Part shown: positions 28,984-36,422 of the stretch, piece after piece | Layout: each line of letters opens with the position of its first letter | Numbering within the stretch: the stretch's first letter is position 1 | Source of the DNA: Bacteroidota bacterium | Lineage (GTDB): Bacteria; Bacteroidota; Bacteroidia; Sphingobacteriales; Sphingobacteriaceae | Assembly (NCBI GenBank): GCA_013286235.1 | Contig: JABDGE010000016.1 | Coordinates: forward strand, 1-53,833 | Reading direction: 5' to 3' | Length of the DNA: 53,833 bases | Notes under the pieces: generated by a model | Databases searched by the model: none | What the model was told of the DNA's origin: nothing | The model's input: only the letters and a program-made list of their open reading frames with translations | Position numbers and translations under genes: made by a program

Positions 28984-29390
28984 TGGGCAGTTGGCAGCTT
29001 GCCGTGGGCAGTAGGCAGTAGTGAATGGTGAGGCAGTGTTGAGTGGCAGTAGCAGTTGGCAGTTTGCTGTGGGCAGTAGGCAGTAGTGAATGGTGAGGCA
29101 GTGTTGAGTGGCAGTAGCAGTTGGCAGTTTGCTGTGGGCAGTAGGCAGTAGTGAATGGTGAGGCAGTGTTGAGTGGCAGTAGCAGTTGGCAGTTTGCTGT
29201 GGGCAGTAGGCAGTAGTGAATGGTGAGGCAGTGTTGAGTGGCAGTAGCAGTTGGCAGTTTGCTGTGGGCAGTAGGCAGTAGTGAATGGTGAGGCAGTGTT
29301 GAGTGGCAGTAGCAGTTGGCAGTTTGCTATGGGCAGTAGGCAGTAGTGAATGGTGAGGCAGCGTACGAGTTGGCGGTTGGCAGTCCATTT
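28984..29390. repeat. 65-bp tandem repeat, about six copies
   Basis: Copies begin with GTGGGCAGTAGGCAGTAGTG at 29004, 29069, 29134, 29199 and 29264, and a variant begins at 29329: an exact 65-base period. Each unit is itself built of GGCAGT-type words. It starts two bases after the TamL stop codon. The open frames across it on the minus strand are a by-product of the repeat. Confidence 0.92.
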
Positions 29391-29504
29391 CGAGCAGGGG
29401 TTGCAGCAATAGCAGTGTGGTTTGTGGTTCTTGATCCTGAGTCGGAAGGGCTTGGCTTTGCATCCGCTTTCGGCTCCCATTTTTTGCTTCCGGCTTATAA
29501 AATA

Positions 29505-29537
29505 AAAGCCCCCTTACTCTCGCAGTTCGGGGGCTTT
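29505..29537. terminator. Probable terminator hairpin
   Basis: AAAGCCCCC (29505-29513) pairs with GGGGGCTTT (29529-29537) around a 15-base loop. T-rich sequence follows on the minus strand. It lies beyond the tandem repeat behind the TamL-like gene. Confidence 0.6.
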
Positions 29538-29539
29538 AA

Positions 29540-29983
29540 CCTAAACCTTATCACAAAAGGCAAGTAGTAGAACCTGCCATATGAAGTAACAAACATAGCA
29601 TAAATTTTTCGTATTTAAAAATCCAAACGGTTAAATCACTCGCTTGTAAGTTGTAATAACTCAATATAACTGCCCTAAATACAGCAAACATGCTCTTTCG
29701 GGCATTAATAAAATAAAAAAATAATACAGCGACAGGCAATAAAAAATATTTTTTAAATAATGTTCGTGTGTTTTATGCCTCCGGTGCTTTGAAGCGAAAT
29801 TATAATGGGGGTATTAAATATTCAGCTGAGAATGATCTCTTCAATGATTTTGCTTTCTGAGCTGTAATCTTAGATAGTTTGGATCCAATAATGGACTTTT
29901 TGGCAGGCATTTAAACGCGGTTGAACGAAGGAGCTTTTTAATTATTTTTTATAAAATTGTATATTCACAATAAATTTTATCGC
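29540..29983. other. AT-rich intergenic DNA
   Basis: No gene is seen. The DNA is AT-rich with homopolymer runs near 29720-29760. It presumably carries the promoter of the lipoprotein gene at 29984, but no clear TAnnTTTG box could be assigned. Confidence 0.5.
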
Positions 29984-30331
29984 GTGAGAAGAATAATACT
30001 TGTTTTGGCAAGCGTTGCTTCAGTGGGCTGCGGCAACGTTGCGAGCGTTCATGCTCCAAATGATGTCGAGGCTGAAAATATAGCCCGTAATATCATAAAG
30101 GTTGCACTTGTTGACCCTGACGCCGAATTTTTGGACGAGACGGCGAAGATGGCTGCCTACCGCGATAGCAGCTACGTTTTTACCGGCGACGTTCGGGCGC
30201 TGGACAAGGCAGGGGAAAAAATGTCAATGAAATACAACGTGGGCATTAAATGGAAAGGCGGTAACCCACTGCAGGATAGCAGCTGGGTTGTTAAATTCTG
30301 TAATATCAAACCAAGCCCCCCAGCCCCCTGA
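29984..30331 (+). CDS. Small lipoprotein with repeat-derived C-terminus
   Basis: A 115-aa protein from GTG at 29984: basic n-region RRI, hydrophobic core and lipobox SVGCG (Cys at about residue 16). The body reads ENIARNIIKVALVDPDAEFL, then GIKWKGGNPLQDSSWVVKFC. I do not recognise a family. The last residues (PSPPAP and stop) are encoded by a CCCCCAGCCCCCTGAAGGGG repeat. Downstream, in the +1 frame, protein-like sequence NWWKVSQRRPGNSMEITYYF continues to a stop at 30512, so the native C-terminus may have been cut off by the repeat. A TTG at 29957 would add nine residues before the signal and is less likely. Confidence 0.6.
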   Translation: MRRIILVLASVASVGCGNVASVHAPNDVEAENIARNIIKVALVDPDAEFLDETAKMAAYRDSSYVFTGDVRALDKAGEKMSMKYNVGIKWKGGNPLQDSSWVVKFCNIKPSPPAP

Positions 30332-30372
30332 AGGGGAGTGTCGAAAGTCGAAAGCCGAAAGTCGGAAGCCCG
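30304..30372. repeat. CCCCCAGCCCCCTGAAGGGG repeat followed by GTCGAAAG words
   Basis: A GC-rich hairpin, CCCCTGAAGGGG, is followed by GTCGAAAGTCGAAAGCCGAA words. A closely matching hairpin lies at 31374-31401. The repeat provides the stop codon of the lipoprotein gene. Confidence 0.7.
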
Positions 30373-30592
30373 GGGTAGGGGTGAGTACTTCGGTTGAGAC
30401 GGCGGTAGGGGTGTACGCGAGCATGGTCGCTGACAATTGGTGGAAGGTAAGCCAACGACGCCCGGGGAATTCAATGGAAATCACTTATTACTTTGCACCC
30501 TCTTTGAATTGAAGTAATATATGGATATTCATCCCCTGCTAAATTGGCATAATTAATGTCGACGATTGTACACGCAAAGCAAAATAAACTAA

Positions 30593-31411
30593 ATGAACCC
30601 TGATAACGACCCAAATAAACCGCAAAAAATAGGATTAGCGCTGTCGGGGGGCGGTGTAAGGGGTGTGGCCCATTTAGGAGTGATACAAGCCCTGACCGAT
30701 CATGGTATTAAATTTTCGCATATATCGGGCACAAGCGCCGGGGCAATAGCCGCCGCTTTTTTTGCTGAAGGGTATGCACCCAAAGAGATTTTAAAAATAA
30801 TCCAGGAAGCCAGCCTGCTTAAATTGCTGCGGCCTTCTATTGGCAGTGCAGGCCTGGTTTCCATATTGAATGTCCGTTTTTTAATTGAGAAGTTTATACC
30901 GCACAATACTTTTCAGCAACTAAAAACCCGTGTCACCATTTCGGCTGTTGATTTAGGCGAAGGAAGGCTTGTTTACCTTACTGATGGCGAGCTGGACATG
31001 GCGCTTTTAGCCTCCTGTTGTTTACCGGGTATTTTTAAGCCCATTATTATTAATGGCCACATGTATGTGGATGGCGGAATACTCAATAATTTCCCAGTTG
31101 AACCATTGATAGGGAATTGCGATCTTATAATCGGTTCGTCCTGCAATCACTTACCGGTTGTTACAGAGATCAGATCCTTTGGTAACCTGGTTGACAGGGC
31201 CGCTATGATCGCCATTAACTCCAGCCTCAATACCCATAAAATTTTATGCGATGTTGTTATTGAGCCGGAGGGTTTGGGTGGTTATGGCATATTTGACACC
31301 GATGCAGCGGAGGAAATTTATATGATAGGCTACGAAGAAGGCTTAAAAGCGATCGAAGGGAACAAAAAGCTCACGCCCCCCAGCCCCCTGAAGGGGGAGT
31401 TGCTAACTTAG
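30593..31411 (+). CDS. Patatin-like phospholipase
   Basis: The 272-aa protein has the full patatin catalytic set: oxyanion-hole motif LSGGGVRGVAHLGV (about residues 16-29), nucleophile elbow ISGTSAGAIAAAFF (Ser near 48) and the dyad Asp in MYVDGGILNNFPVEPL (about 162-177). It resembles the bacterial RssA/YchK group and probably hydrolyses acyl esters in the cytosol or at the membrane. No signal peptide is seen. The last 14 residues (KKLTPPSPLKGELLT) come from the CCCCCTGAAGGGGG repeat at 31374-31401, so the native end is probably near EGLKAIEGN. Confidence 0.9.
   Translation: MNPDNDPNKPQKIGLALSGGGVRGVAHLGVIQALTDHGIKFSHISGTSAGAIAAAFFAEGYAPKEILKIIQEASLLKLLRPSIGSAGLVSILNVRFLIEKFIPHNTFQQLKTRVTISAVDLGEGRLVYLTDGELDMALLASCCLPGIFKPIIINGHMYVDGGILNNFPVEPLIGNCDLIIGSSCNHLPVVTEIRSFGNLVDRAAMIAINSSLNTHKILCDVVIEPEGLGGYGIFDTDAAEEIYMIGYEEGLKAIEGNKKLTPPSPLKGELLT
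31374..31401. repeat. GCCCCCCAGCCCCCTGAAGGGGGAG hairpin repeat inside a gene end
   Basis: CCCCCTGAAGGGGG is a near-perfect hairpin inside the 3' end of the patatin gene, matching the copy at 30304. A few bases later ACCCGATAGCTATCGGGT (31441-31458) is a perfect palindrome also found at 25467. Confidence 0.7.
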
Positions 31412-31466
31412 AGGAGTCGAATATCGGACGCTGAATGTTGACCCGATAGCTATCGGGTGATGAAGT

Positions 31467-32006
31467 TTAAAACATATTCTTCAACCCGTCAATGATGCTG
31501 TCGAAAAATGTGGGTAATGACAGCCCGTTATGGTAGTTAAAGAAAACGAATATGACGAATATGATGATGGCGATGATGATGAACCGTTTAAACATATAGG
31601 CCAGCAAAAAAAGCGCACAGGGGATGGCCAGCAACAAGTACCAGGGGATGTGTATGGGGGTTAATTTATCGTCCGTGCGGTAAACATAATACAGGATGGA
31701 ATGGACGCCGGTATCATTTTGATGCCTGGCATATAAAAAGGTTGAGCGCTGAAGCTTGTGCCGGTAGAAGGCAGTTCCTTTTTCAAATTTTAGGGTATCT
31801 TCTAAGCCGTTCACCGTAAAGTTAAACATCCCGTTTACGTTTTCGCGGATATTGCCCAGCGAGTCCGTCGCGATAATGGCTACTTCATCTTTGGCAAATG
31901 GATTTTCCTTTATCACAAAATGATTGATGGCCATGGTTACCGTATCGGCGTAGGAAAACGATGCGGAAGCAATGATTATAACTAAAGCGAGGGTTATTCT
32001 TTTCAT
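31467..32006 (-). CDS. Hypothetical membrane-anchored periplasmic protein
   Basis: The 179-aa protein has a signal peptide (ITLALVIIIASASFSYADT, about residues 4-22). A beta-rich periplasmic domain of some 100 residues follows, then two hydrophobic segments (IPWYLLLAIPCALFLLAYMF, about 118-137, and FIIIAIIIFVIFVFF, about 140-154) and a short amphipathic tail. I do not recognise the family. It is convergent with the patatin gene, with a palindrome between them. Confidence 0.7.
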   Translation of the reverse strand: MKRITLALVIIIASASFSYADTVTMAINHFVIKENPFAKDEVAIIATDSLGNIRENVNGMFNFTVNGLEDTLKFEKGTAFYRHKLQRSTFLYARHQNDTGVHSILYYVYRTDDKLTPIHIPWYLLLAIPCALFLLAYMFKRFIIIAIIIFVIFVFFNYHNGLSLPTFFDSIIDGLKNMF

Positions 32007-32040
32007 TTCGGTAGATAGATTAATGCCATAAAATTAACAA

Positions 32041-32297
32041 AATTTCCATGGTTCATAGTTCATGGCTCATAGTTCATAGCCGGAGGTGAGCGCTGCCAGT
32101 AGCAGTAGCAGTGGCAGTAGCAGTAGCAGTAGCAGTTTGATTGAGCTCATACGTCATAGTTTAGTGAGTAGTGAGAGTGTGATTATCGCTATGCACTATT
32201 GTCAACTCACTATTCCCAACTCCCTACCGCCCACTCACGACCGCCCACTCACCGCTCACCATTGCCTACTCACCACTCACCATGGCCCACTGCCTCC
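32041..32297. repeat. GCAGTA and GTGAGT word repeats
   Basis: TTCATAG/TTCATGG words (32050-32080) lead into GCAGTAGCAGTAGCAGTGGC (32093-32138). Then, in reverse orientation, come words such as CCCACTCACCG and CACTCACCATGG (32205-32297). The vocabulary is the same as in the 65-bp array at 28984. Confidence 0.65.
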
Positions 32298-32795
32298 TCA
32301 CCGATTCAGCGAAAAAATACTGTAATTCAGGATGGCGGCAAAGCTTACCCACAAAAAATAGGGGAGGAGCAGCCAACTTGCTGTCTTGCTGAATTTCCCA
32401 AACCACCTGACATTTAGTACGATCATGATCCAAAGCAAAATGATCACCAGTAATGCTCCCGCAATTTCATGAAGGGCGAAAAACACGATCGACCAGGAAA
32501 AATTAAGTCCCAGTTGCAGGATGTAAACGGTCCGCGTGGTGAGGTAACCGGTCGAGTTGTCGCGCTTTTCCCAAACGAGGTATGCGGCTATGGCGATGAG
32601 GATATAAATACTTGTCCAAACCGGCGCGAAAAGCCAGGATGGCGGATTAAAAACAGGTTTGTTCAGGGTGCTATACCAACCGGCAACTTCGGTCCGGTTG
32701 AATAAGAAGGCTGTAAACCCAATGGCGAGGGTTATGAGCAGGCTGATCAAAAATGGAAAAAACCGGAATTTTTTGCTGGATGCCTGGGCGTTCAT
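32298..32795 (-). CDS. tspO: TspO/MBR family tryptophan-rich sensory protein
   Basis: The 165-aa protein has five hydrophobic segments and the TspO signature residues: WYSTLNKPVFNPPSWLFAPV (about 40-59), WTSIYILIAIAAYLVW, LQLGLNFSWSIVFF and IVLNVRWFGKFSKTASWLLL. TspO proteins bind tetrapyrroles and are linked to stress responses. Length is normal. Its 3' end meets the repeat block at 32041-32297. It stands alone. Confidence 0.93.
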   Translation of the reverse strand: MNAQASSKKFRFFPFLISLLITLAIGFTAFLFNRTEVAGWYSTLNKPVFNPPSWLFAPVWTSIYILIAIAAYLVWEKRDNSTGYLTTRTVYILQLGLNFSWSIVFFALHEIAGALLVIILLWIMIVLNVRWFGKFSKTASWLLLPYFLWVSFAAILNYSIFSLNR

Positions 32796-32993
32796 TTCTA
32801 TTACGGTAACAATTGAATAATATACATATTTGGAAAGGCAAAGTTAGTTTAAAGGTCGCTTATCCGGAATTTTTCCCGGCGGCCAGTTTATTTTAGAAGC
32901 CGACCATACATAATGCTGTAACACAAGCTTTCGTGTTAACAATGTTTTTAATTTTCGGTATATTCGTTTGTTAACGATCACCAATCCACCTGC

Positions 32994-35642
32994 TTGAATT
33001 TTATTAAAACCTTCAGCACAATACCGGGTAGTGCCCCAATTAAAAAGGGCTTACGCTTTTTGTTTTTGATTCTATCTTTTAACGCTGCTCATTTTTGCGC
33101 CCATGCCCAGCAATTTGTACCAAAATGGGCTGCTGATTTAGGTGGGCCCAGCGCGTCGGGAGATGATGTTACCTGTGCTGTGGTTGATGTGGCAGTGGAC
33201 AACCAAAACAATGTTTATGTTACCGGTTCTTTTAACGGGACTGTCGATTTTGATCCCTCCCCCGGCGTCAAAAACCTAAGCACGGGTGGGGGTACTGCTA
33301 CATTTGTGGGTAAGTATAAAGCGGACGGAACGTTGATCTGGGTAGAATCCATTGGCGCTAATAATTCTGAAGACGCTACCTCCGTGGCACCCAATGGCAT
33401 GGCCGTCGATAAAGACGGCAATATTTCAATTACCGGAGCAAATAGCCCTTTCGATGCTGATCCGGGGCCGGGCGTAGATAGCCTGAAAGGGGGGGCATTT
33501 ATTATCCACTTGGATACCAATGGCAAGTTTCTTTGGGCTTATTCGATCGGTGATGCCAGCCTGAGAGGCGGTGAGCAGGTGGCTTCGGATAGCCAGGATA
33601 ATGTGATCGTCACCTCAAGTTTTAGCAAAGCAGTAACAATAGGAGACACCACCTATGCTGCGCCACCTCAGCCAAAGGAAGGTCAACCCATTTATCATGG
33701 CGTGGTCGTAAAATATGGCCCAACCGGCAATGTACTTTGGTCGATATGTATTGGCAATACCGACCTAAGAAGTGAAAGTGCTTTTGGCTGCAGGGTAGAC
33801 AGCCAGGATAATATCGTGATATCGGGCGCCTTCAATGAAACTGTTAATTTTAACCCGTTAGGAACCGCTTATAATGTAACTGCTACCAGCATAACCGAGG
33901 CTTATGTAGCAAAATATTCATCAATCGGGGGCCTAATGTGGGTGAATGGCTTAAATATGCCTGTTTTGGTATATTTTATGGATAATGAATCAAGGATCGG
34001 TCTCGACTCGCAAAACAACGCTTATTTTACCGCTTCATTCGCACAGCCCATCACTGTTGACGGCTCAGTTATATTAAATCCGAAGGGGACGCAGGATGTG
34101 GCTATCGTAAAATATTCACCGACCGGCGTTTTACAGTATGCCAAATCAATCGGTGGGCCGGGAGCGTACGCCGCAAATGGGAAAACGGTGGGAGATAAAA
34201 ACGGTAATATCTATCTGTCCGGAGCTTTTTCAACCGATAATACCTCTACCGTCACGGTGAATTTTAATCCAAACCCCGGACCTTCTGAAAACCTTTCAAC
34301 AGGTCCACAACAGGAGGAAATCTTCTATGTCGCCGAATATGACCCAAACGGAAATTACATCGATGCTTTTGACGGCGGACGTCCGAGTGGTTATAGGTCG
34401 GTCGCTTTTTGCCTTGCGATTGACGATAACAACAACTTAGATGTTGGCGGTGAGTTTAGCACGACTGTAAACTTCGACCCGAGCGGCTGTTCGCCTGACA
34501 GTTTAACTGCGAAAACTTCCTTCCCCCTCTGGGATGGTTTCATCGTCCAGTATTCGCCCGGGGTTATTTCAAATAATGTAATTACCGCGCCTTTGGTAAG
34601 CACTTTTTGCGCAAGCGGAATCCCTGCAGCAATAACGGGCAGCACACCTTCAGGCGGCACGGGTCCCTACACATACCAATGGCAAAGCTCAACCGATAGC
34701 GTAAATTTTACCAGCATCCAGGGAGCCGACTCGATAAATTATACACCAGTGTTGTTAAACGCAACCACTTATTACCGGCGAAATGTTTCGGTAAATTGTG
34801 CAACCCCATCAATCAGCAACATTGTGCCCTTAGTAGTGAGCAGTCCGCCTGGCCCGCCGCTGGCGGCCGGCGACACCATATGCACGGGATCAACAACAAC
34901 GCTTTCAATAACATCGCCGCAGGCAGGACTAAGCTACAACTGGTACGCCGGCACAACAGGCGATACTTCGTTGTTCACCGGTGTTAGTTTTACCACCCCG
35001 GCGTTAACCGCAAACACTACCTATTATGCAGCTGCGGCAAACGCTGCCGGGTGCGGCTCCACAACGCGCGCTGTGGTAAACGTAACCGTTTTACAGCCAC
35101 TGGCGGCGCCGGTTGTTACAGTTGGCGCCATTACCTCAACGAGTGTAAGCTTTCAATGGACTGCGGTTGCAGGGGCGACGGGCTACCAAGTAAGCATCGA
35201 TAGCGGTAAGACCTTTATCAGCCCAAGTTCAGGAGCCGATAGTTTAAGCACGACTATTTCAGGCTTACAGCCGGAAGCAAGCGTTAGCCTCATAGTGCAG
35301 GCTATTGGTGTTTTGCCCTGCCAGCTAAGCGCCAGTTCCGCTCCGGTTACTGGCGCCATCCCGCCAAGCGAGCTGATCTATGTCCCTAACGCCTTTACGC
35401 CCAATGGCGACGGGATAAATGACGTGGTGCATGTGCATAGTGAAAGTATAGCAAATCTTAAGTTTTATATATACGACCAATGGGGTGAACTGCTGTTTAC
35501 TTCGACCAGCATACAAAACGGCTGGGACGGAACCTACAAGGGTAAAAAGGAACCGGTTGGTGTCTATGTGTACTACCTGCAGGCTGTGATGAACGACGGT
35601 ACTGTCGTGAATAAAAAGGGAACGATCACCTTACTGAAGTGA
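32994..35642 (+). CDS. Secreted T9SS cargo: beta-propeller-like repeats, Ig-like and FN3 domains, gliding-motility CTD
   Basis: The 882-aa protein has a signal peptide (LRFLFLILSFNAAHFCAHAQ, about residues 20-39). About 500 residues of SBBP-type repeats follow, each with VDSQDNIVISGAFNETVNFN-like strands. Then come Ig-like segments (GGTGPYTYQWQSSTDSVNF near 555), a fibronectin-like domain (TSVSFQWTAVAGATGYQVS) and a type-B T9SS sorting domain: YVPNAFTPNGDGINDVVHV, FYIYDQWGELLF, NGWDGTYKGK, PVGVYVYYL. This end directs export by T9SS to the surface or medium. The frame's only suitable start is TTG at 32994. Ligand unknown; probably an adhesin or surface structure. Confidence 0.9.
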   Translation: MNFIKTFSTIPGSAPIKKGLRFLFLILSFNAAHFCAHAQQFVPKWAADLGGPSASGDDVTCAVVDVAVDNQNNVYVTGSFNGTVDFDPSPGVKNLSTGGGTATFVGKYKADGTLIWVESIGANNSEDATSVAPNGMAVDKDGNISITGANSPFDADPGPGVDSLKGGAFIIHLDTNGKFLWAYSIGDASLRGGEQVASDSQDNVIVTSSFSKAVTIGDTTYAAPPQPKEGQPIYHGVVVKYGPTGNVLWSICIGNTDLRSESAFGCRVDSQDNIVISGAFNETVNFNPLGTAYNVTATSITEAYVAKYSSIGGLMWVNGLNMPVLVYFMDNESRIGLDSQNNAYFTASFAQPITVDGSVILNPKGTQDVAIVKYSPTGVLQYAKSIGGPGAYAANGKTVGDKNGNIYLSGAFSTDNTSTVTVNFNPNPGPSENLSTGPQQEEIFYVAEYDPNGNYIDAFDGGRPSGYRSVAFCLAIDDNNNLDVGGEFSTTVNFDPSGCSPDSLTAKTSFPLWDGFIVQYSPGVISNNVITAPLVSTFCASGIPAAITGSTPSGGTGPYTYQWQSSTDSVNFTSIQGADSINYTPVLLNATTYYRRNVSVNCATPSISNIVPLVVSSPPGPPLAAGDTICTGSTTTLSITSPQAGLSYNWYAGTTGDTSLFTGVSFTTPALTANTTYYAAAANAAGCGSTTRAVVNVTVLQPLAAPVVTVGAITSTSVSFQWTAVAGATGYQVSIDSGKTFISPSSGADSLSTTISGLQPEASVSLIVQAIGVLPCQLSASSAPVTGAIPPSELIYVPNAFTPNGDGINDVVHVHSESIANLKFYIYDQWGELLFTSTSIQNGWDGTYKGKKEPVGVYVYYLQAVMNDGTVVNKKGTITLLK

Positions 35643-35791
35643 GTAGGAAAACAATCGCCCTCACGTGGCAACGCCCAAGTCAGCTCCTTATTCTCCTATT
35701 GTTATTACCGGCAAACGACGCTTTTTTAGTGTGAAATTGAGTGTTTTAGAAATAATTATATAAAATCTATAGGAATTATAGAATTTATATT

Positions 35792-35799
35792 TATGTTTG
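35792..35799 (+). promoter_or_regulatory. Candidate -7 promoter of the riboswitch RNA
   Basis: TATGTTTG matches TAnnTTTG exactly and ends 24 bases before the riboswitch P1 stem, placing transcription start just ahead of the aptamer. Confidence 0.5.
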
Positions 35800-35822
35800 T
35801 ATCGAAATCGTTCTTTATATTA

Positions 35823-35966
35823 CTTATCCAGAAAGACTGAGGGAAAGGCCCGGTGAAGTCTTGGCAACCTGTTGAGCAGCCATCAACATGCTTTAAGCTT
35901 TTTGCTTTCAGCTTTTTGCTCAGAAAAAGGTGCTAACTCCTGCTCCGTTATGCGGAGAAAGATAAG
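35823..35966 (+). ncRNA. SAM-I (S-box) riboswitch
   Basis: P1 is CTTATC (35823-35828) with GATAAG (35961-35966). Conserved core segments are in order: AGA, CTGAGGGAAAGGCCC, GGTGAAGTCTTGGCAACC, AGGTGCTAACTCCTGC, a CTCCG/CGGAG hairpin, and GAAAGATAAG. These are the S-adenosylmethionine-binding features of the S-box. The P3 region is enlarged by a near-duplicated AGCTTTTTGCTTTC stretch. No methionine or cysteine gene follows; the next element on the strand is a tRNA-Cys 48 bases away. No clear terminator/antiterminator platform is seen. Confidence 0.93.
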
Positions 35967-36014
35967 GTTGAACTCCTCTTGTTCCCTGGTAAGTGATTAA
36001 ATAGTTTTTTTAAA

Positions 36015-36085
36015 AGTCGCGTGACCGAGAGGATAGGTGGGAGTCTGCAAAACCCCCAACGGCAGTTCGAATCTGCCCGCGACGT
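36015..36085 (+). tRNA. Second tRNA-Cys (anticodon GCA), slightly irregular
   Basis: A 71-base cloverleaf: acceptor AGTCGCG with CGCGACG (six pairs, A1-G72 mismatch), U8, D-stem ACC with GGT, anticodon arm GGAGT-CTGCAAA-ACCCC (one A-C mismatch), variable CAAC, perfect T-arm GGCAG-TTCGAAT-CTGCC and U73. GCA and U73 are the key Cys identity elements, so it may be functional, but the two mismatches are unlike the copy at 25299. Confidence 0.8.
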
Positions 36086-36422
36086 CGAACGTTAAGTCAT
36101 TAGTCTAAAGTCGGGAAAACTTTTTCTTACTTAATTACAAACCAAGGCCGGCCTCAAATATATCCCACCACAATAAAATATTATTCAAGACTACTCGCAA
36201 TAGCATGGGCGGGAATCGCTTGCAGGGTGGTGGTTCTGACCAAATTTTGCATATTGATTTGCATGTGTAGCGATTGCTTCGTTCCTCGCAAGGACTCGTA
36301 ACTTATTTATTTTTAATATGTTAGTTGGACGCGCCGAGCCAAAAATAATTGTCCGGTTTGCGTCTTTGTGGGTAAACCTAAAGCTGCAGGCGACCGGGCG
36401 GATATGGAATGAGACAAAAATT
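36086..36422. other. Gene-free stretch with a repeat remnant
   Basis: No gene is seen. CTTTGTGGGTAAACCTAAAG (36364-36383) matches the right arm of the nested-palindrome element (TTTGTGGGTTAACCTAAAGC at 47273), so a decayed end of that element lies here. GCGATTGCTTCGTTCCTCGC (36269 onward) is a further short repeat-like word. Confidence 0.5.

Noticed and set aside
28984..29390. Possible CRISPR array
   Set aside because: The units are contiguous 65-bp copies with no unique spacers, and no cas gene is in the window.
28845..29480. Minus-strand open frames of 172 and 211 codons with repeats such as HHSLLPTAHSKLPTATATQH
   Set aside because: They are translations of the 65-bp tandem array. The period is not a multiple of three, so all frames show the same words; no start signal or known family.
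32086..32417. Two plus-strand frames (79 and 72 codons) rich in Ser or in HHSPLPTHH-type words
   Set aside because: They are translations of GCAGTA and CACTCACC word repeats and overlap tspO antisense.
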